From assembly GCA_946479285.1 (NCBI GenBank), contig CAMLFH010000005.1, forward strand, positions 124,001-188,000: a stretch of DNA of 64,000 nucleotides, in the 5' to 3' direction. The notes under the pieces are model-generated. The model did no database searches, was not told where the DNA came from, and was given only the letters and a program-made list of their open reading frames with translations. The position numbers were made by a program, and so were the translations under genes. Below are positions 17,497-26,672 of this stretch, one piece after another. Source of the stretch: an uncultured Flavobacteriales bacterium (GTDB taxonomy: Bacteria; Bacteroidota; Bacteroidia; Flavobacteriales; Crocinitomicaceae). Position 1 is the first letter of the stretch. Each line of letters starts with the position of its first letter.

Positions 17497-18363
17497 GGTT
17501 CTTTTTCTAAATTCCTTCGGTGTTTCTCCTGCATGTTTCTTGAAGAACAAATGAAAATAGGGGTAATTCTCAAACCCCAGTTCATCGGCAATTTCCTGGA
17601 TACTTTTTGAATCACTGACTAATTTGCGTTTTGCTTCCAGGATCAATCGCTCGGCAATGAGTTGAGAAGTACTTTTCCCCGTGCACGCCAAACAGATCCG
17701 ATGCAGATGCTTAGTGGTCATTGCCAGTTCGGAAGCATAGAAAGAAGCATTTTTTTGTTGAATGTACTTTTCATCCAGCAATTTGATAAAGCGGTGAAAA
17801 TGGTCCTGGTAGAGTGTGTTCTTTTGAATGATTTCGGGAGTTTGTTCGCCATATATGCGCGCCAGATCTGCGTAAATTAATTGGCTTAAACTGGCAATTT
17901 TAAGGAATGAATGCTTCGCGTTTTTGATGTATTCGAACATGATTTCTGAAAAGCGCTGCTGTAAAATTTCCGCCAATTCAGGAGAAATATCCAGTTTGGG
18001 AGTTGAGTCGCGCGATTGAAAAAAGGGCCATTGATACAACTCAAAATTTGCCGCATAGAGCTTGTAGAAATCTTCCGAATGGAAAAAAATCCATCCTTCT
18101 GCATCTTCTTCAAATTCCCAGTGATGGATTTGTTCCGGCTGCAAAAAAAACACGCTGTTCGGATGAATAGCATACGAATTGAAATCAATATCGTGCCTTC
18201 CTTTGCCTTTTTCAAAAAAGACGGTCATATAGAAATCGTGCTTGTGCGGATGATTAATGTCCGAATGGTACTTTTTTAGATGTTCCGAAAATCGATTGAT
18301 GTAAAATGCCTGTAATAAGCCGTTTTCATCAAATATTTCAATGGGAAGCCGCGGAAAATTCAT
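17491..18363 (-). CDS. AraC-family transcriptional regulator
   Basis: A 290-residue regulator. The N-terminal half is a cupin-like sensing domain with HPHKHDFYMTVFFEKGKGRH and the PEQIHHWEF segment typical of AraC arm/cupin domains. The C-terminal half holds two helix-turn-helix motifs: ASELAMTTKHLHRICLACTG (about 215-235) and the signature SIQEIADELGFENYPYFHLF, then FKKHAGETPKEFRKRTT. I chose the ATG at 18363; longer in-frame starts run into the divergent promoter region. It is divergently placed from the DUF983 gene. Ligand and targets are not visible. Confidence 0.9.
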   Translation of the reverse strand: MNFPRLPIEIFDENGLLQAFYINRFSEHLKKYHSDINHPHKHDFYMTVFFEKGKGRHDIDFNSYAIHPNSVFFLQPEQIHHWEFEEDAEGWIFFHSEDFYKLYAANFELYQWPFFQSRDSTPKLDISPELAEILQQRFSEIMFEYIKNAKHSFLKIASLSQLIYADLARIYGEQTPEIIQKNTLYQDHFHRFIKLLDEKYIQQKNASFYASELAMTTKHLHRICLACTGKSTSQLIAERLILEAKRKLVSDSKSIQEIADELGFENYPYFHLFFKKHAGETPKEFRKRTT

Positions 18364-18440
18364 GCTTAAATTTATAAAAAATGTCCGAATATTATACTTA
18401 TTTGTGATAAACAAGAATGAATTAAGCTGCCGGTATCCCG

Positions 18441-18448
18441 TAACTTTG
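18441..18448 (+). promoter_or_regulatory. -7 promoter element of the DUF983 gene
   Basis: TAACTTTG fits TAnnTTTG and lies 13 bases before the ATG at 18462. Confidence 0.55.
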
Positions 18449-18461
18449 TAAAAAAAAAGAG

Positions 18462-18803
18462 ATGTCAAATTTTAAATGGGTACTCAGTGGAACTTGTCCG
18501 ATATGCGGAAAAGGAAAGATCTTCGAAACTAAGGGATCATTGCTTCATTTGAAAGCGCCGAAGATGCACGAGCGTTGCTCGGAGTGTCATTACAAGTTTG
18601 ATAAAGAGCCGGGTTACTTTTTTGGAGCAATGTATATTAGTTACGGGATGGCGATTGCGGAATTGGTAGCTGTTTTCTTACTCCTGAACTGGTTTCTGCC
18701 TTTGGGCTGGCTTTTCGCAATCATGTTCACCGTACTGATGTTGACGATGTTTTTCAATTACCGGGTATCCCGGATCCTTTGGATCCATATTTTCCACGAA
18801 TGA
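18462..18803 (+). CDS. DUF983 membrane protein with zinc ribbon
   Basis: A 113-residue protein of the DUF983 family. The N-terminus has two Cys pairs, CPICGKGKIF and CSECHYKF, that form a likely zinc ribbon, followed by KEPGYFFGAMYISYGMA and two membrane helices (about 55-75 and 78-98). The family is common in Bacteroidota and alphaproteobacteria; its function is not established. Length and order of elements match the family. It stands alone, with its own promoter. Confidence 0.88.
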   Translation: MSNFKWVLSGTCPICGKGKIFETKGSLLHLKAPKMHERCSECHYKFDKEPGYFFGAMYISYGMAIAELVAVFLLLNWFLPLGWLFAIMFTVLMLTMFFNYRVSRILWIHIFHE

Positions 18804-18912
18804 TTCGTGTTCAGGTATTAAATTTAGATTACTAAATCCATTTTCGTTCATCTTGATTTTCAAGTCTGTACAGAATTTAATATATTAGTTCTGCGCTACA
18901 AAATGAAAACAG

Positions 18913-21900
18913 ATGAAAAAAATCCTACTATTCGCAAGCTGTTTGTACAGCTTTATTTCCCCGGCCCAAACGAGCAAGGAGAATTTTGAGAATTACTGTC
19001 AGCAAGCTTATGCTGCTTATCCTGCCATTCCAAAAGGAATGATTGAAGCTGTTTCTTACACACAAACAAGGATGTCTTACCTGGCAGATTCAGAATTGGA
19101 ATCCTGTTCCGGTTTGCCCAAATCCCGTGGGTTTTTAGGAATGGTAGCAAAAGGAAAAGGTTATTTCAAAGAAAACATGAAGCTGGTTTCTCAGCTTTCA
19201 GGAATTCCTTTATCCCAACTAAAACAGGACCCTGCGGCTGAAATCAATGCCTTTGCAAAAGTTGTTGATGGATACATGACAGAGTTGAAAGGAAACCCGC
19301 TCCAAATCTCATTGAAGGAAATCTTTACCCGGCTTTCTTATTTGTCAGATTCCGGAAAGGTGAACGCTTACGCTCGTGACGCTGAATTATACGAACTTTT
19401 TCGCTTCCTCAATAACGATGAAAATTCTTCGTTGTATCACTTTCCGAACTACAATTTTGATTTGGTGAGCCTGTTCGGTGCTCAAAATTATGCGGTATTG
19501 AGTGCTGGGAAAGTCATTTTCTCAGAAACCGGAATCCAAACCAGTTCCGGGCAGAAATACCTTCCCCAAAAGACAGGGAATTCTCTAAAATCAACGGAGT
19601 ATGGACCTGCTGTCTGGAATCCTGCACCGACCTGTAATTTCAGTTCCAGAAGCGGAACCGCTATTTCTGCCATTACGATCCATACCATCCAGGGAACTTA
19701 TGCCGGAGCTATTTCCTGGTCGCAAAACTGTTCTTCCAGTGTTTCTTATCATTATGTGGTGCGTTCGTCAGACGGACAGGTAACACAAATGGTCCTGGAG
19801 GCGAGTAAAGCCTGGCATGTTGGTTCTGAAAATCCTTACACGATCGGGTACGAGCATGAAGGGTATGTGAGCCAGGCTCAATGGTACACCAGCGCTTTAT
19901 ACAATGCTTCTGCCGGAATTACTCGTGATATTTGTCAAAGCGGCTATGGAATTAGTCCACTCAGAACGTTTTCAGGAGCAGCAACAACCGGAGCAAATGT
20001 TCTTGGCGGATGTATCAAGATCAAAGGGCATCAGCATTTTCCAAATCAAACACATACGGATCCTGGAATTTATTGGGATTGGGCCCGCTATTATAATTTG
20101 GTCAACAATAATCCGACACAAAATGCACTGAATACTGCAAGCGGAACGTTTACAGATACAGGTGGAAGCGGAGCAAATTACAGCAACGATCAACGCTACT
20201 TTACCTTAATTCAACCTGCGAATGCCAGTTCAGTAACGCTAAACTTTTCGAGTTTCTCGCTGGAATCTAATTGGGATTATCTATACATCTACGATGGAGC
20301 TACCAACAACTCACCTTTGATCGGGACGTATACCGGAACAAATTCTCCGGGAACAATTACTTCGTCAAGCGGAGCTTTGCTGATCGAATTTCGAAGTGAT
20401 TGCGCTACAACGGCAGCAGGTTGGGCAGCAAACTGGACAAGTGTAATTACCAATCCGACTTTGGGAGATGCAGTTCCACCGACGACAATTGTCAATATTC
20501 CGGGAACATGGGTCACTCAAAACTTTACAGCAAGTTATACGGATACCGATAATTCCGGGGGAAGCGGCATTGATAGATCTTTTTACCAGGTAACAGATCT
20601 GAATGAAAGTGACTGGCGCTCAAATGGGACCAAAGGATTCTTCAATGACAACTTTGACCAGGCTTCCATGCATTCCAACTGGACTTCTCAGTCAGGAGTT
20701 TGGGGATTGAATGCAGGCAACCTGGTTCATAGTGATGAATCCAATGGAAATTCGAATCTCTGGGCGAGCGTTACCAGTAATCTGAGTAATACGTACCTGT
20801 ATCATTGGTCCGGAGCAATGTCCGGCACAGGAACAAATCGCAGAGCCGGCTTGCATTATTTCTGCAGTGATCCTACTTTGGCAAACCGCGGAAACTCCTA
20901 TTTTGTGTTTTTTCGTTTAGACAGTGATAAGATCCAGATTTACGAAGTGACCAATGATGTATTCAGTTTGGTAGATGAGGTAAGCTATGATTTCAACGTG
21001 GATCAATGGTATGATTATAAAGTCGTTTACGACCGAATTACCGGGAAGCACCAGGTTTATATAAACAATGTATTGGCAAGGACCTGGACAGATTCAACTC
21101 CTCTCACAACCGGTAATTACATTTCTTTCCGAACGGGAAATTGTATCTATAAAGTAAACGATCTGAGAGTGTATCGTTCAAGAAGTTCAAGTACTGCCAT
21201 TACAGTTGGGGCAAGTGGTGATATGCGCTATGAAAGCCCAAATTCTTCTACTGCAGCGGGACGTATCAAATCAATTGTTCAGGATGTTGCAGGAAATTTA
21301 TCTGCCAGTTCATCTCAGGATGTAAAAATTGACTGGACAACTCCTTCTGCAATTCAGGAAGTGAATGACGGTCTAAATGCGGATGTTGTAACAATTGCGG
21401 GTAATGATATGCTGGAAGCCAATTGGGTACCCGCTTCCGATATGAATTCGGATATTGCAAACTATTGGGTGGCGGTCGGCACAGCGCCAGGCTCTGAAGA
21501 CATTGTTCCGTGGACAAATAACTACTGGAATACGAATGTCAGTATCGGAAGTTTGAATCTCACGCCTGGCACAACGTATTACGTTGCTGTCAAAGCAGAA
21601 AATGGGGCAGGAACTTTCTCTTCAACGATTTCTTCAAACGGACAAACAACGGTGTTGCCAACAGATTCTGAGAGTGCAGGTCTTGCTGAAACGGAAGATC
21701 TGAGTTTCAAAGTTTATCCCAATCCTACCACTGATTATTTGATTATTGAATCGGATAAAGTGGGTGGAACAATTGTTATAACGGATTGCCTGGGAAGAGT
21801 TGTACTTGAAAGAAAGGTCGATACAAAGTCGACAAATCTAAAAACAACTGATTTGTCAAACGGGGTGTATCAATTGATTTATCAAATTGAGGGGAAAAGT

Positions 21901-21927
21901 CTGCTGAGATCGATAGTAAAACACTAA
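18913..21927 (+). CDS. Secreted N-acetylmuramoyl-L-alanine amidase with CUB domain, T9SS cargo
   Basis: A 1004-residue exported protein. It has a signal peptide (about 1-18), an N-terminal helical region, then an Amidase_2/PGRP-type catalytic domain (about 245-395) with a first-strand His 257 (ITIHTIQGTYAG), SYHYVVRSDG-like strand, GYEHEGY, and the C-terminal GHQHFPNQTHTDPG carrying His 373 and Asp 383 as zinc ligands. A CUB-like domain follows (about 418-512, LESNWDYLYIYDGA), then a LamG-like beta domain (about 590-760), an FN3-like domain (about 810-920) and a T9SS sorting domain (FKVYPNPTTDYLIIES to the C-terminus). It should cleave the peptidoglycan stem peptide outside the cell. Whether the target is self or foreign wall is not shown by the sequence. 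Confidence 0.88.
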   Translation: MKKILLFASCLYSFISPAQTSKENFENYCQQAYAAYPAIPKGMIEAVSYTQTRMSYLADSELESCSGLPKSRGFLGMVAKGKGYFKENMKLVSQLSGIPLSQLKQDPAAEINAFAKVVDGYMTELKGNPLQISLKEIFTRLSYLSDSGKVNAYARDAELYELFRFLNNDENSSLYHFPNYNFDLVSLFGAQNYAVLSAGKVIFSETGIQTSSGQKYLPQKTGNSLKSTEYGPAVWNPAPTCNFSSRSGTAISAITIHTIQGTYAGAISWSQNCSSSVSYHYVVRSSDGQVTQMVLEASKAWHVGSENPYTIGYEHEGYVSQAQWYTSALYNASAGITRDICQSGYGISPLRTFSGAATTGANVLGGCIKIKGHQHFPNQTHTDPGIYWDWARYYNLVNNNPTQNALNTASGTFTDTGGSGANYSNDQRYFTLIQPANASSVTLNFSSFSLESNWDYLYIYDGATNNSPLIGTYTGTNSPGTITSSSGALLIEFRSDCATTAAGWAANWTSVITNPTLGDAVPPTTIVNIPGTWVTQNFTASYTDTDNSGGSGIDRSFYQVTDLNESDWRSNGTKGFFNDNFDQASMHSNWTSQSGVWGLNAGNLVHSDESNGNSNLWASVTSNLSNTYLYHWSGAMSGTGTNRRAGLHYFCSDPTLANRGNSYFVFFRLDSDKIQIYEVTNDVFSLVDEVSYDFNVDQWYDYKVVYDRITGKHQVYINNVLARTWTDSTPLTTGNYISFRTGNCIYKVNDLRVYRSRSSSTAITVGASGDMRYESPNSSTAAGRIKSIVQDVAGNLSASSSQDVKIDWTTPSAIQEVNDGLNADVVTIAGNDMLEANWVPASDMNSDIANYWVAVGTAPGSEDIVPWTNNYWNTNVSIGSLNLTPGTTYYVAVKAENGAGTFSSTISSNGQTTVLPTDSESAGLAETEDLSFKVYPNPTTDYLIIESDKVGGTIVITDCLGRVVLERKVDTKSTNLKTTDLSNGVYQLIYQIEGKSLLRSIVKH

Positions 21928-21943
21928 AAAATGAGATTTCTAA

Positions 21944-22030
21944 AATCAATTTTATGTAAAAGTGACGGATAAAAAACTGAAAACTGCTTTAGAGAAAAAC
22001 GGGATGGTGAAAACGAAAGTTGCTCAGTAA
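21944..22030 (+). pseudogene. Possible remnant of a gene 3' end
   Basis: A 28-codon open stretch without a start codon; it reads NQFYVKVTDKKL... and ends KTKVAQ-stop. The Lys-rich amphipathic composition looks like a real protein C-terminus, and a terminator follows 65 bases later. An upstream stop (21941-21943) cuts the frame. It could be chance. Confidence 0.3.
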
Positions 22031-22094
22031 CTTTGGTCCAGCCTAAGTAGGTAAAGAAATTAGAACCTACTCCTAAATCTAATAGTTAGTTATT

Positions 22095-22129
22095 GCCATC
22101 TTCGCGTAAAAAGTAAAGATGGCTTTTTT
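22095..22129 (+). terminator. Intrinsic terminator
   Basis: GCCATCTT (22095-22102) pairs with AAGATGGC (22116-22123), followed by six Ts. It would terminate transcripts from the amidase gene or the lost gene. Confidence 0.7.
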
Positions 22130-22256
22130 ATGCCTCCAAATTCTCTCTTAGAAAAAGGAGCTTCCCTCATTCGGTATTAGCAGATAAGGTCCCAATTACA
22201 CGGCAGGTGAATAGGGCAAAAATAAGTGATAAGCTTAGATTATTATTGAAATAAAA

Positions 22257-22287
22257 AACCCCGACGATTCATTCGAATGTCGGGGTT
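22257..22287 (-). terminator. Terminator of rplY
   Basis: AACCCCGAC (22257-22265) and GTCGGGGTT (22279-22287) form a 9-bp GC-rich stem; on the minus strand it is followed by TTTTTT, 20 bases after the rplY stop codon. Confidence 0.85.
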
Positions 22288-22307
22288 CATTTCAGATATC
22301 AAGAATC

Positions 22308-22892
22308 TTAATCTTCTTCTTCGTCATCAGCCTCTGCAGCTTTAGAAGCTCCACGAGCCATCTTAACAGAAACTACAACTGCATTTTTCGCTTCAGAAAT
22401 AGATAAACCATCGTTTTCTAAGTCTTTCACACGAATAGATTGTCCGATACGCAATTTAGTAATGTCGATAATGATAGCCTCTGGCAAATCTGCCGGAAGA
22501 CCAACCACTCGTAAACGACGGAAAACCTGCATCAAACGACCTCCCGCTAATACACCGCGAGATGCTCCAGTCAAACGAACCGGTAAAGCCACTTTAACAG
22601 ATTTCTTAGCATCTAGTTCTAAAAAGTCAATGTGCATTACTCTGTCCGTGATAGGATTTTGTTGGATCTCCTGGATAATCGCGTTTGTTTTTTTACCGTC
22701 GATATCCAATTCAATGTTGAAAACATCAGGGTTAAAAACCAATTTCTCTACTTTAATGTCCGGAAGAGAAAAATGTGTTTGTGTTCCTTGTCCGTAAAGA
22801 ACGCATGGAACTAAGCCTGAGTCTCTCAAAGCTTTAGCATCTTTCTTCCCTACGTTCGCGCGTGGCGAACCGCTCAATTGTGCTACTTTCAT
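22308..22892 (-). CDS. rplY: 50S ribosomal protein L25/general stress protein Ctc
   Basis: A 194-residue ribosomal protein that binds 5S rRNA. The N-terminal L25 domain has SGSPRANVGKKDAKALRDSG (about 5-25) and LVPCVLYGQG; the C-terminal TL5/CTC beta domain follows with DFLELDAKKSVKVALPVRLT and LRVVGLPADLPEAIIIDIT. The tail is acidic (EADDEEED), as is usual in the CTC form. It lies 62 bases after prs, a gene pairing seen in many bacteria, and is followed by a strong terminator. Confidence 0.95.
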   Translation of the reverse strand: MKVAQLSGSPRANVGKKDAKALRDSGLVPCVLYGQGTQTHFSLPDIKVEKLVFNPDVFNIELDIDGKKTNAIIQEIQQNPITDRVMHIDFLELDAKKSVKVALPVRLTGASRGVLAGGRLMQVFRRLRVVGLPADLPEAIIIDITKLRIGQSIRVKDLENDGLSISEAKNAVVVSVKMARGASKAAEADDEEED

Positions 22893-22954
22893 GTTTGTTT
22901 TTATTTAATTTATTTTCCGCGGATTGTTTATTGTCTGCCGCGGCCGACTATCAT

Positions 22955-23890
22955 TTAAGAAATAATAAAATGCGTACTGATAGATTCATTTTTAATCAGG
23001 CGATCAATTACATCTGCAAATAGATCAGCTACTGAGATCACACGAATCTTGTCACTTTTCTCTTTCAACGGAATAGTATCTGTTACGATCAGTTCCGTTA
23101 ATTTCGAATTATTAATACGTTCAAATGCTGGTCCTGATAACACGGCATGTGTACAGAATGCGCGAACGCTTTTTGCTCCCTTTTCGATAAATAATTCAGC
23201 TGCTTTTGTTAAAGTTCCAGCTGTATCACACATATCATCAATCAAAATCACATCTTTTCCTGCTACGTCTCCGATAACAGTCATTTCTGCAATTTCGTTT
23301 GCTTTCTTGCGGTGTTTATGACAAATTGCCAACCCCGTATCTAATTTCTTAGCATAAGCATTGGCACGTTTTGCACCACCTGCGTCCGGAGCAGCCATAA
23401 TCAGGTTCCCGTTATCTAAAGCCTTCATTTCGTTGAAGAACAAAGTAGATGCAAATAAATGATCTACCGGAACCTCAAAGAATCCCTGGATCTGATCTGC
23501 ATGCAAATCCATAGTCATAACGCGGTCAACACCTGCTGCCATTAACATGTTTGCTATCAATTTTGCCCCGATAGCAACTCTTGGTTTGTCCTTGCGGTCC
23601 TGACGAGCAAATCCGAAATAAGGAATCACAGCAATAATTTTTCGGGCCGAAGCACGTTTTGCCGCATCTACCATCAACAACATTTCGAATAAATTCTCTG
23701 TTGGAGGCATGGTAGACTGAACGATAAATACATCCTGACCACGAACCGTTTCTTCAAACGACGGTTGAAATTCACCATCACTGAATTCAGTAACTTTTAC
23801 ATCACCCAAACTAGCACCAAACTTGGTAGCTATTTGTTCTGCAAGCGTTTTGGACGCTCTTCCTGCAAAAATTTTTACGCCGTAAGACAT
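22955..23890 (-). CDS. prs: Ribose-phosphate pyrophosphokinase
   Basis: Makes PRPP from ribose 5-phosphate and ATP, the precursor for nucleotides, His and Trp; cytosolic. The 311-residue length is normal. Visible motifs are the N-terminal FSDGEFQPSFEETVRGQDVF, the ATP flexible-loop region IPYFGFARQDRKDKPR, the metal-binding TMDLHADQIQGFF and the PRPP-binding loop VILIDDMCDTAGTLTKAAE. It has its own -7 element and is followed by rplY, with which it probably shares a transcript. Confidence 0.97.
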   Translation of the reverse strand: MSYGVKIFAGRASKTLAEQIATKFGASLGDVKVTEFSDGEFQPSFEETVRGQDVFIVQSTMPPTENLFEMLLMVDAAKRASARKIIAVIPYFGFARQDRKDKPRVAIGAKLIANMLMAAGVDRVMTMDLHADQIQGFFEVPVDHLFASTLFFNEMKALDNGNLIMAAPDAGGAKRANAYAKKLDTGLAICHKHRKKANEIAEMTVIGDVAGKDVILIDDMCDTAGTLTKAAELFIEKGAKSVRAFCTHAVLSGPAFERINNSKLTELIVTDTIPLKEKSDKIRVISVADLFADVIDRLIKNESISTHFIIS

Positions 23891-23912
23891 GATTTTTACC
23901 GTTTTAAGAGCG

Positions 23913-23920
23913 CAAAGATA
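23913..23920 (-). promoter_or_regulatory. -7 promoter element of prs-rplY
   Basis: TATCTTTG on the minus strand, 22 bases before the prs ATG at 23890. No clear -33 box. Confidence 0.55.
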
Positions 23921-23968
23921 GCACTATTATCCGAAATTCCAGTATTTTTTTAAACCGTATTAAACGAT

Positions 23969-25138
23969 TTAGTCGGTGGTTTTTTGTTTCTTGGACAACC
24001 ATCTCGGAAGAATGACCGATCCAATGAGCAAATAAGGGAAATAGGAGATCAATCGCCAGATAACAGCCATGGTTCCTAAAAGGATAATACTGGCGCTGAA
24101 TTCGGAGAGTAATTCCCCGAATGCCCATTCTGCAACACCGCTTCCGCCTGGTGTGGGAGAAATCCGCAGGAACATCCACAAAACGAATTGCTTGGTAAAA
24201 ATCTGCACGTGCTGCAGGAATCCCAAACTTAAAAAAGCCTGCATGATACAATTGATAACCAGGAAACGTGACGACCAGGAAAAAACGGTTGCTCCAAATG
24301 CTTTTGCCCAAAAAGAGAACGGTTCTTTTTTCATTTCCACAGCCGTTGTGCTTACATCATTCCCGGTTTTGGCGGCACCTTCACGGAACCGTTTCAGCAA
24401 TGGAAGTTTGGTGATGAACGTGAGTATGTGGTAAACAAGTTTCGGGTAGAGGGCAATGCACGAAAAAAGAACCAGGCAAAGTACTGCAAAGACGGAAAAT
24501 CCGGTCCAAAAAACAGCCATCATGGATGCATTTCCGGTACTGGGGAACAATTTTCCCGCCGGGATAAAAAGAAATAGAAGCGGGATGATAATGACATAGA
24601 ATAAATTGTCCAGGAATGCCGTAATAATAACAATGGCCGTGGCTTTCCCCAATGCAATTTTCTCCCGGTGTAAAATGAACATGGCTACAGCTGCTCCACT
24701 CATCACGCCTGGTGCAAGTGCTGATGCAAATTCCCACAACATGATCACCTGGAAAGATTGCCGCCAGCTTAATTGTTTTTTTGTCAGGATGCGGATCCGA
24801 AGCATGTAACCCAAATCCCTGCCAATCATTCCGACCAGTGCCAGGAAGATCCAAAAGAAAGTATTGCCGTTCCACGAAACCTCCGAAAGTATGTCGTATG
24901 CTGATTTTTTGTCGAAATTGCCACGAGGAGTCAATGAAAAATCATGCGCGTCATTTTTGTCGATTTTGCCGTTATGATTAAAATCTTTCCAGATATAATC
25001 ACCTTTGCCTTTTTCTACCTCGTGAAATTCGGAACGCGTAAAACTGTAAATGAGTATTCCACCCGAAATCGAAACTCCAATCAGCAAAGCGAGATAAATT
25101 CTCCATTTACTAAAGGTTTTTTCAATCGAATCACTCAT
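23969..25138 (-). CDS. LPG-synthase-TM (UPF0104) family membrane protein with EF-hand-like loop
   Basis: A 389-residue protein with about eight membrane segments, matching the lysylphosphatidylglycerol-synthase transmembrane/UPF0104 family: MLWEFASALAPGVMSGAAVA with the conserved Pro-Gly turn, and RISPTPGGSGVAEWAFGELL near the C-terminus. It lacks the soluble lysyl-transferase domain of MprF, so aminoacylation is not supported; a flippase-like role is possible. Between the first and second membrane helices an unusual stretch, KDFNHNGKIDKNDAHDF (about 48-64), reads like an EF-hand/dockerin calcium loop. The gene overlaps the preceding lipoprotein gene by 8 bases. Confidence 0.82.
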   Translation of the reverse strand: MSDSIEKTFSKWRIYLALLIGVSISGGILIYSFTRSEFHEVEKGKGDYIWKDFNHNGKIDKNDAHDFSLTPRGNFDKKSAYDILSEVSWNGNTFFWIFLALVGMIGRDLGYMLRIRILTKKQLSWRQSFQVIMLWEFASALAPGVMSGAAVAMFILHREKIALGKATAIVIITAFLDNLFYVIIIPLLFLFIPAGKLFPSTGNASMMAVFWTGFSVFAVLCLVLFSCIALYPKLVYHILTFITKLPLLKRFREGAAKTGNDVSTTAVEMKKEPFSFWAKAFGATVFSWSSRFLVINCIMQAFLSLGFLQHVQIFTKQFVLWMFLRISPTPGGSGVAEWAFGELLSEFSASIILLGTMAVIWRLISYFPYLLIGSVILPRWLSKKQKTTD

Positions 25139-26672
25139 TTGGCTTCATTTCAAGTGTTTCCTCAATGTCCCAGTTTGGTCTGAGTTTGGATTTGATATCG
25201 AAGCGAACAACGTCTTCCGGTTGTGATTTCAGTTCCCAAACTCCCGGATCCCACTTTCCGTTTCCGTTAACATCGCGGATACAACGAACCTGGTAAACCG
25301 CCGGAATCAAATTGAACCATTCGATCACAGAGTCGGAATCTGCTTTTTGAAATGTGCGAATAGCATTTGTACCGTCCATTAACTGAACAATCCACCGACC
25401 TTTTAGATCACCAAGATTCAGTTTCAGGTTTGAAAGATCGGAAGTGCGGTAAGTTTTGAGTTCTGCTTTAATCGAGTCACTCATGTTGGTCCGGCCTTTG
25501 AAAGCGCCCATTTTGAAATTGACAATCAGGTCGAAAGCGCTCGCTGTTTTTGGTATGATTCGAACCTGGTTTCCGGAAACTACATAATCGTAAGTTACTT
25601 TCTGCTTGGTTTTGTCTTCAACTACTAAAAGAGAAGTGTCCACCCGATCAATGAATTCGTTGGTTTCGAAAAGCAAAGTATCACCTAGTATCCAGGCATT
25701 TTTATAAACTTTGTTTGCAATGGAAAAATTCTTACTGCGGTCTTTTATAGGAATTACTTTAGTGATCGTATCCGGTGTAGAAATAAAGGTATAGATATCG
25801 TTGGAAGCACTTGGAAGCGCTGCCAAAACCGAATCTGCAGCAAAGCGCTTGATGATCTCGATGGGCATTGCGTTGGCCGTTGCATTCGACTCATTGATTT
25901 CTTTTCCGTAGGCATAGAAAGTTCCCGGATTGACAATTTTGACCTGCAATTGTTTCAGCGGGTTTTTTGGTTTGGATGAAAGAACATGAGCAAAAATACT
26001 ATCTCCGCTTGCTACCAGTTTACTCGAATAAGCAATGTCTTCACCAATGGAAGGAAGACGGTCCTTATTGGAATCCAGGAATGCAAATAATTGATATTCG
26101 CCGGCTTTCAAATAAGAGAATTCAAATTCACCTTTGGTATTGCTTTTACAGACATAGTTGGGAGCAGCTTTGTAAGGATCTTTCACCGAATCATATAAGC
26201 CAATCGTGTATGCGGCGGAAGCTTTGTTTGAAAAACCGTCTGTTACAACCCCGCTTATTCGCAGAGAGTCAATTTTGTCTCCGGTAGAAAATACAAACTG
26301 GTGAATGGTGTCGTTTTTCTCATTCAAATCCTTGATAGTTCCGTTGAGTTGAATGATATAAGTGGTATTTGGTTGAAGTGCCCCGTCCCACTTAATACTT
26401 AGATCCTTTTTGCTTGAAGTAACATCCAGTTTTCCGGCATTGGGATTCATGACCGCAGTATTTGCAGGATCATTCAGGGTGAAAAACTCATCGAATTTCA
26501 CCGTCAGTTCGTTTTGGTTCACGTGTAATGCACCTTGTTCCGGATTTTGTGATCCTTCCACAGGAACTGCAGCACGATCATCAGACGGCCCACCTGTCAA
26601 TGGAACAACTTCAGCACAGCCGACCAAAAAAAGAAATAATCCTAGAAACAGTGAGTACCTACCCATTCGCAA
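25131..26672 (-). CDS. Lipoprotein with Big_5-type Ig-like domain
   Basis: A 513-residue envelope lipoprotein. The signal peptide ends in the lipobox LVGC (about residue 19), followed by the pattern VVPLTGGPSDDRAAVP that is characteristic of a widespread Bacteroidota lipoprotein family. An Ig-like Big_5 domain follows (about 50-135: ELTVKFDEFFTLNDP, PNTTYIIQLNGTIKDLNEK), then a carboxypeptidase-regulatory-like strand region (about 140-215, KAGEYQLFAFLDSNKDRLPS). No enzymatic residues are apparent. It overlaps the fRMsr gene by 31 bases and the next gene by 8, so the three are co-expressed. Structural or scaffold role inferred. Confidence 0.82.
   Translation of the reverse strand: MRMGRYSLFLGLFLFLVGCAEVVPLTGGPSDDRAAVPVEGSQNPEQGALHVNQNELTVKFDEFFTLNDPANTAVMNPNAGKLDVTSSKKDLSIKWDGALQPNTTYIIQLNGTIKDLNEKNDTIHQFVFSTGDKIDSLRISGVVTDGFSNKASAAYTIGLYDSVKDPYKAAPNYVCKSNTKGEFEFSYLKAGEYQLFAFLDSNKDRLPSIGEDIAYSSKLVASGDSIFAHVLSSKPKNPLKQLQVKIVNPGTFYAYGKEINESNATANAMPIEIIKRFAADSVLAALPSASNDIYTFISTPDTITKVIPIKDRSKNFSIANKVYKNAWILGDTLLFETNEFIDRVDTSLLVVEDKTKQKVTYDYVVSGNQVRIIPKTASAFDLIVNFKMGAFKGRTNMSDSIKAELKTYRTSDLSNLKLNLGDLKGRWIVQLMDGTNAIRTFQKADSDSVIEWFNLIPAVYQVRCIRDVNGNGKWDPGVWELKSQPEDVVRFDIKSKLRPNWDIEETLEMKPNE

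Larger units (their letters stand above)
21928..22307. other. Intergenic region with gene-tail remnant and two terminators
   Basis: This 380-base spacer holds no intact gene. From 21944 to 22030 an open stretch on the plus strand ends in KKLKTALEKNGMVKTKVAQ and a stop, with coding-like codon use but no start. A small inverted repeat GTAGGT/ACCTAC follows (about 22048-22071), then a terminator at 22095-22129. The rest, up to the rplY terminator at 22257, shows nothing I can name. Confidence 0.5.

Noticed and set aside
22910..22945. Two CCGCGG sites between prs and rplY as a terminator
   Set aside because: There is no T-run after the second site and rplY probably depends on the prs promoter.
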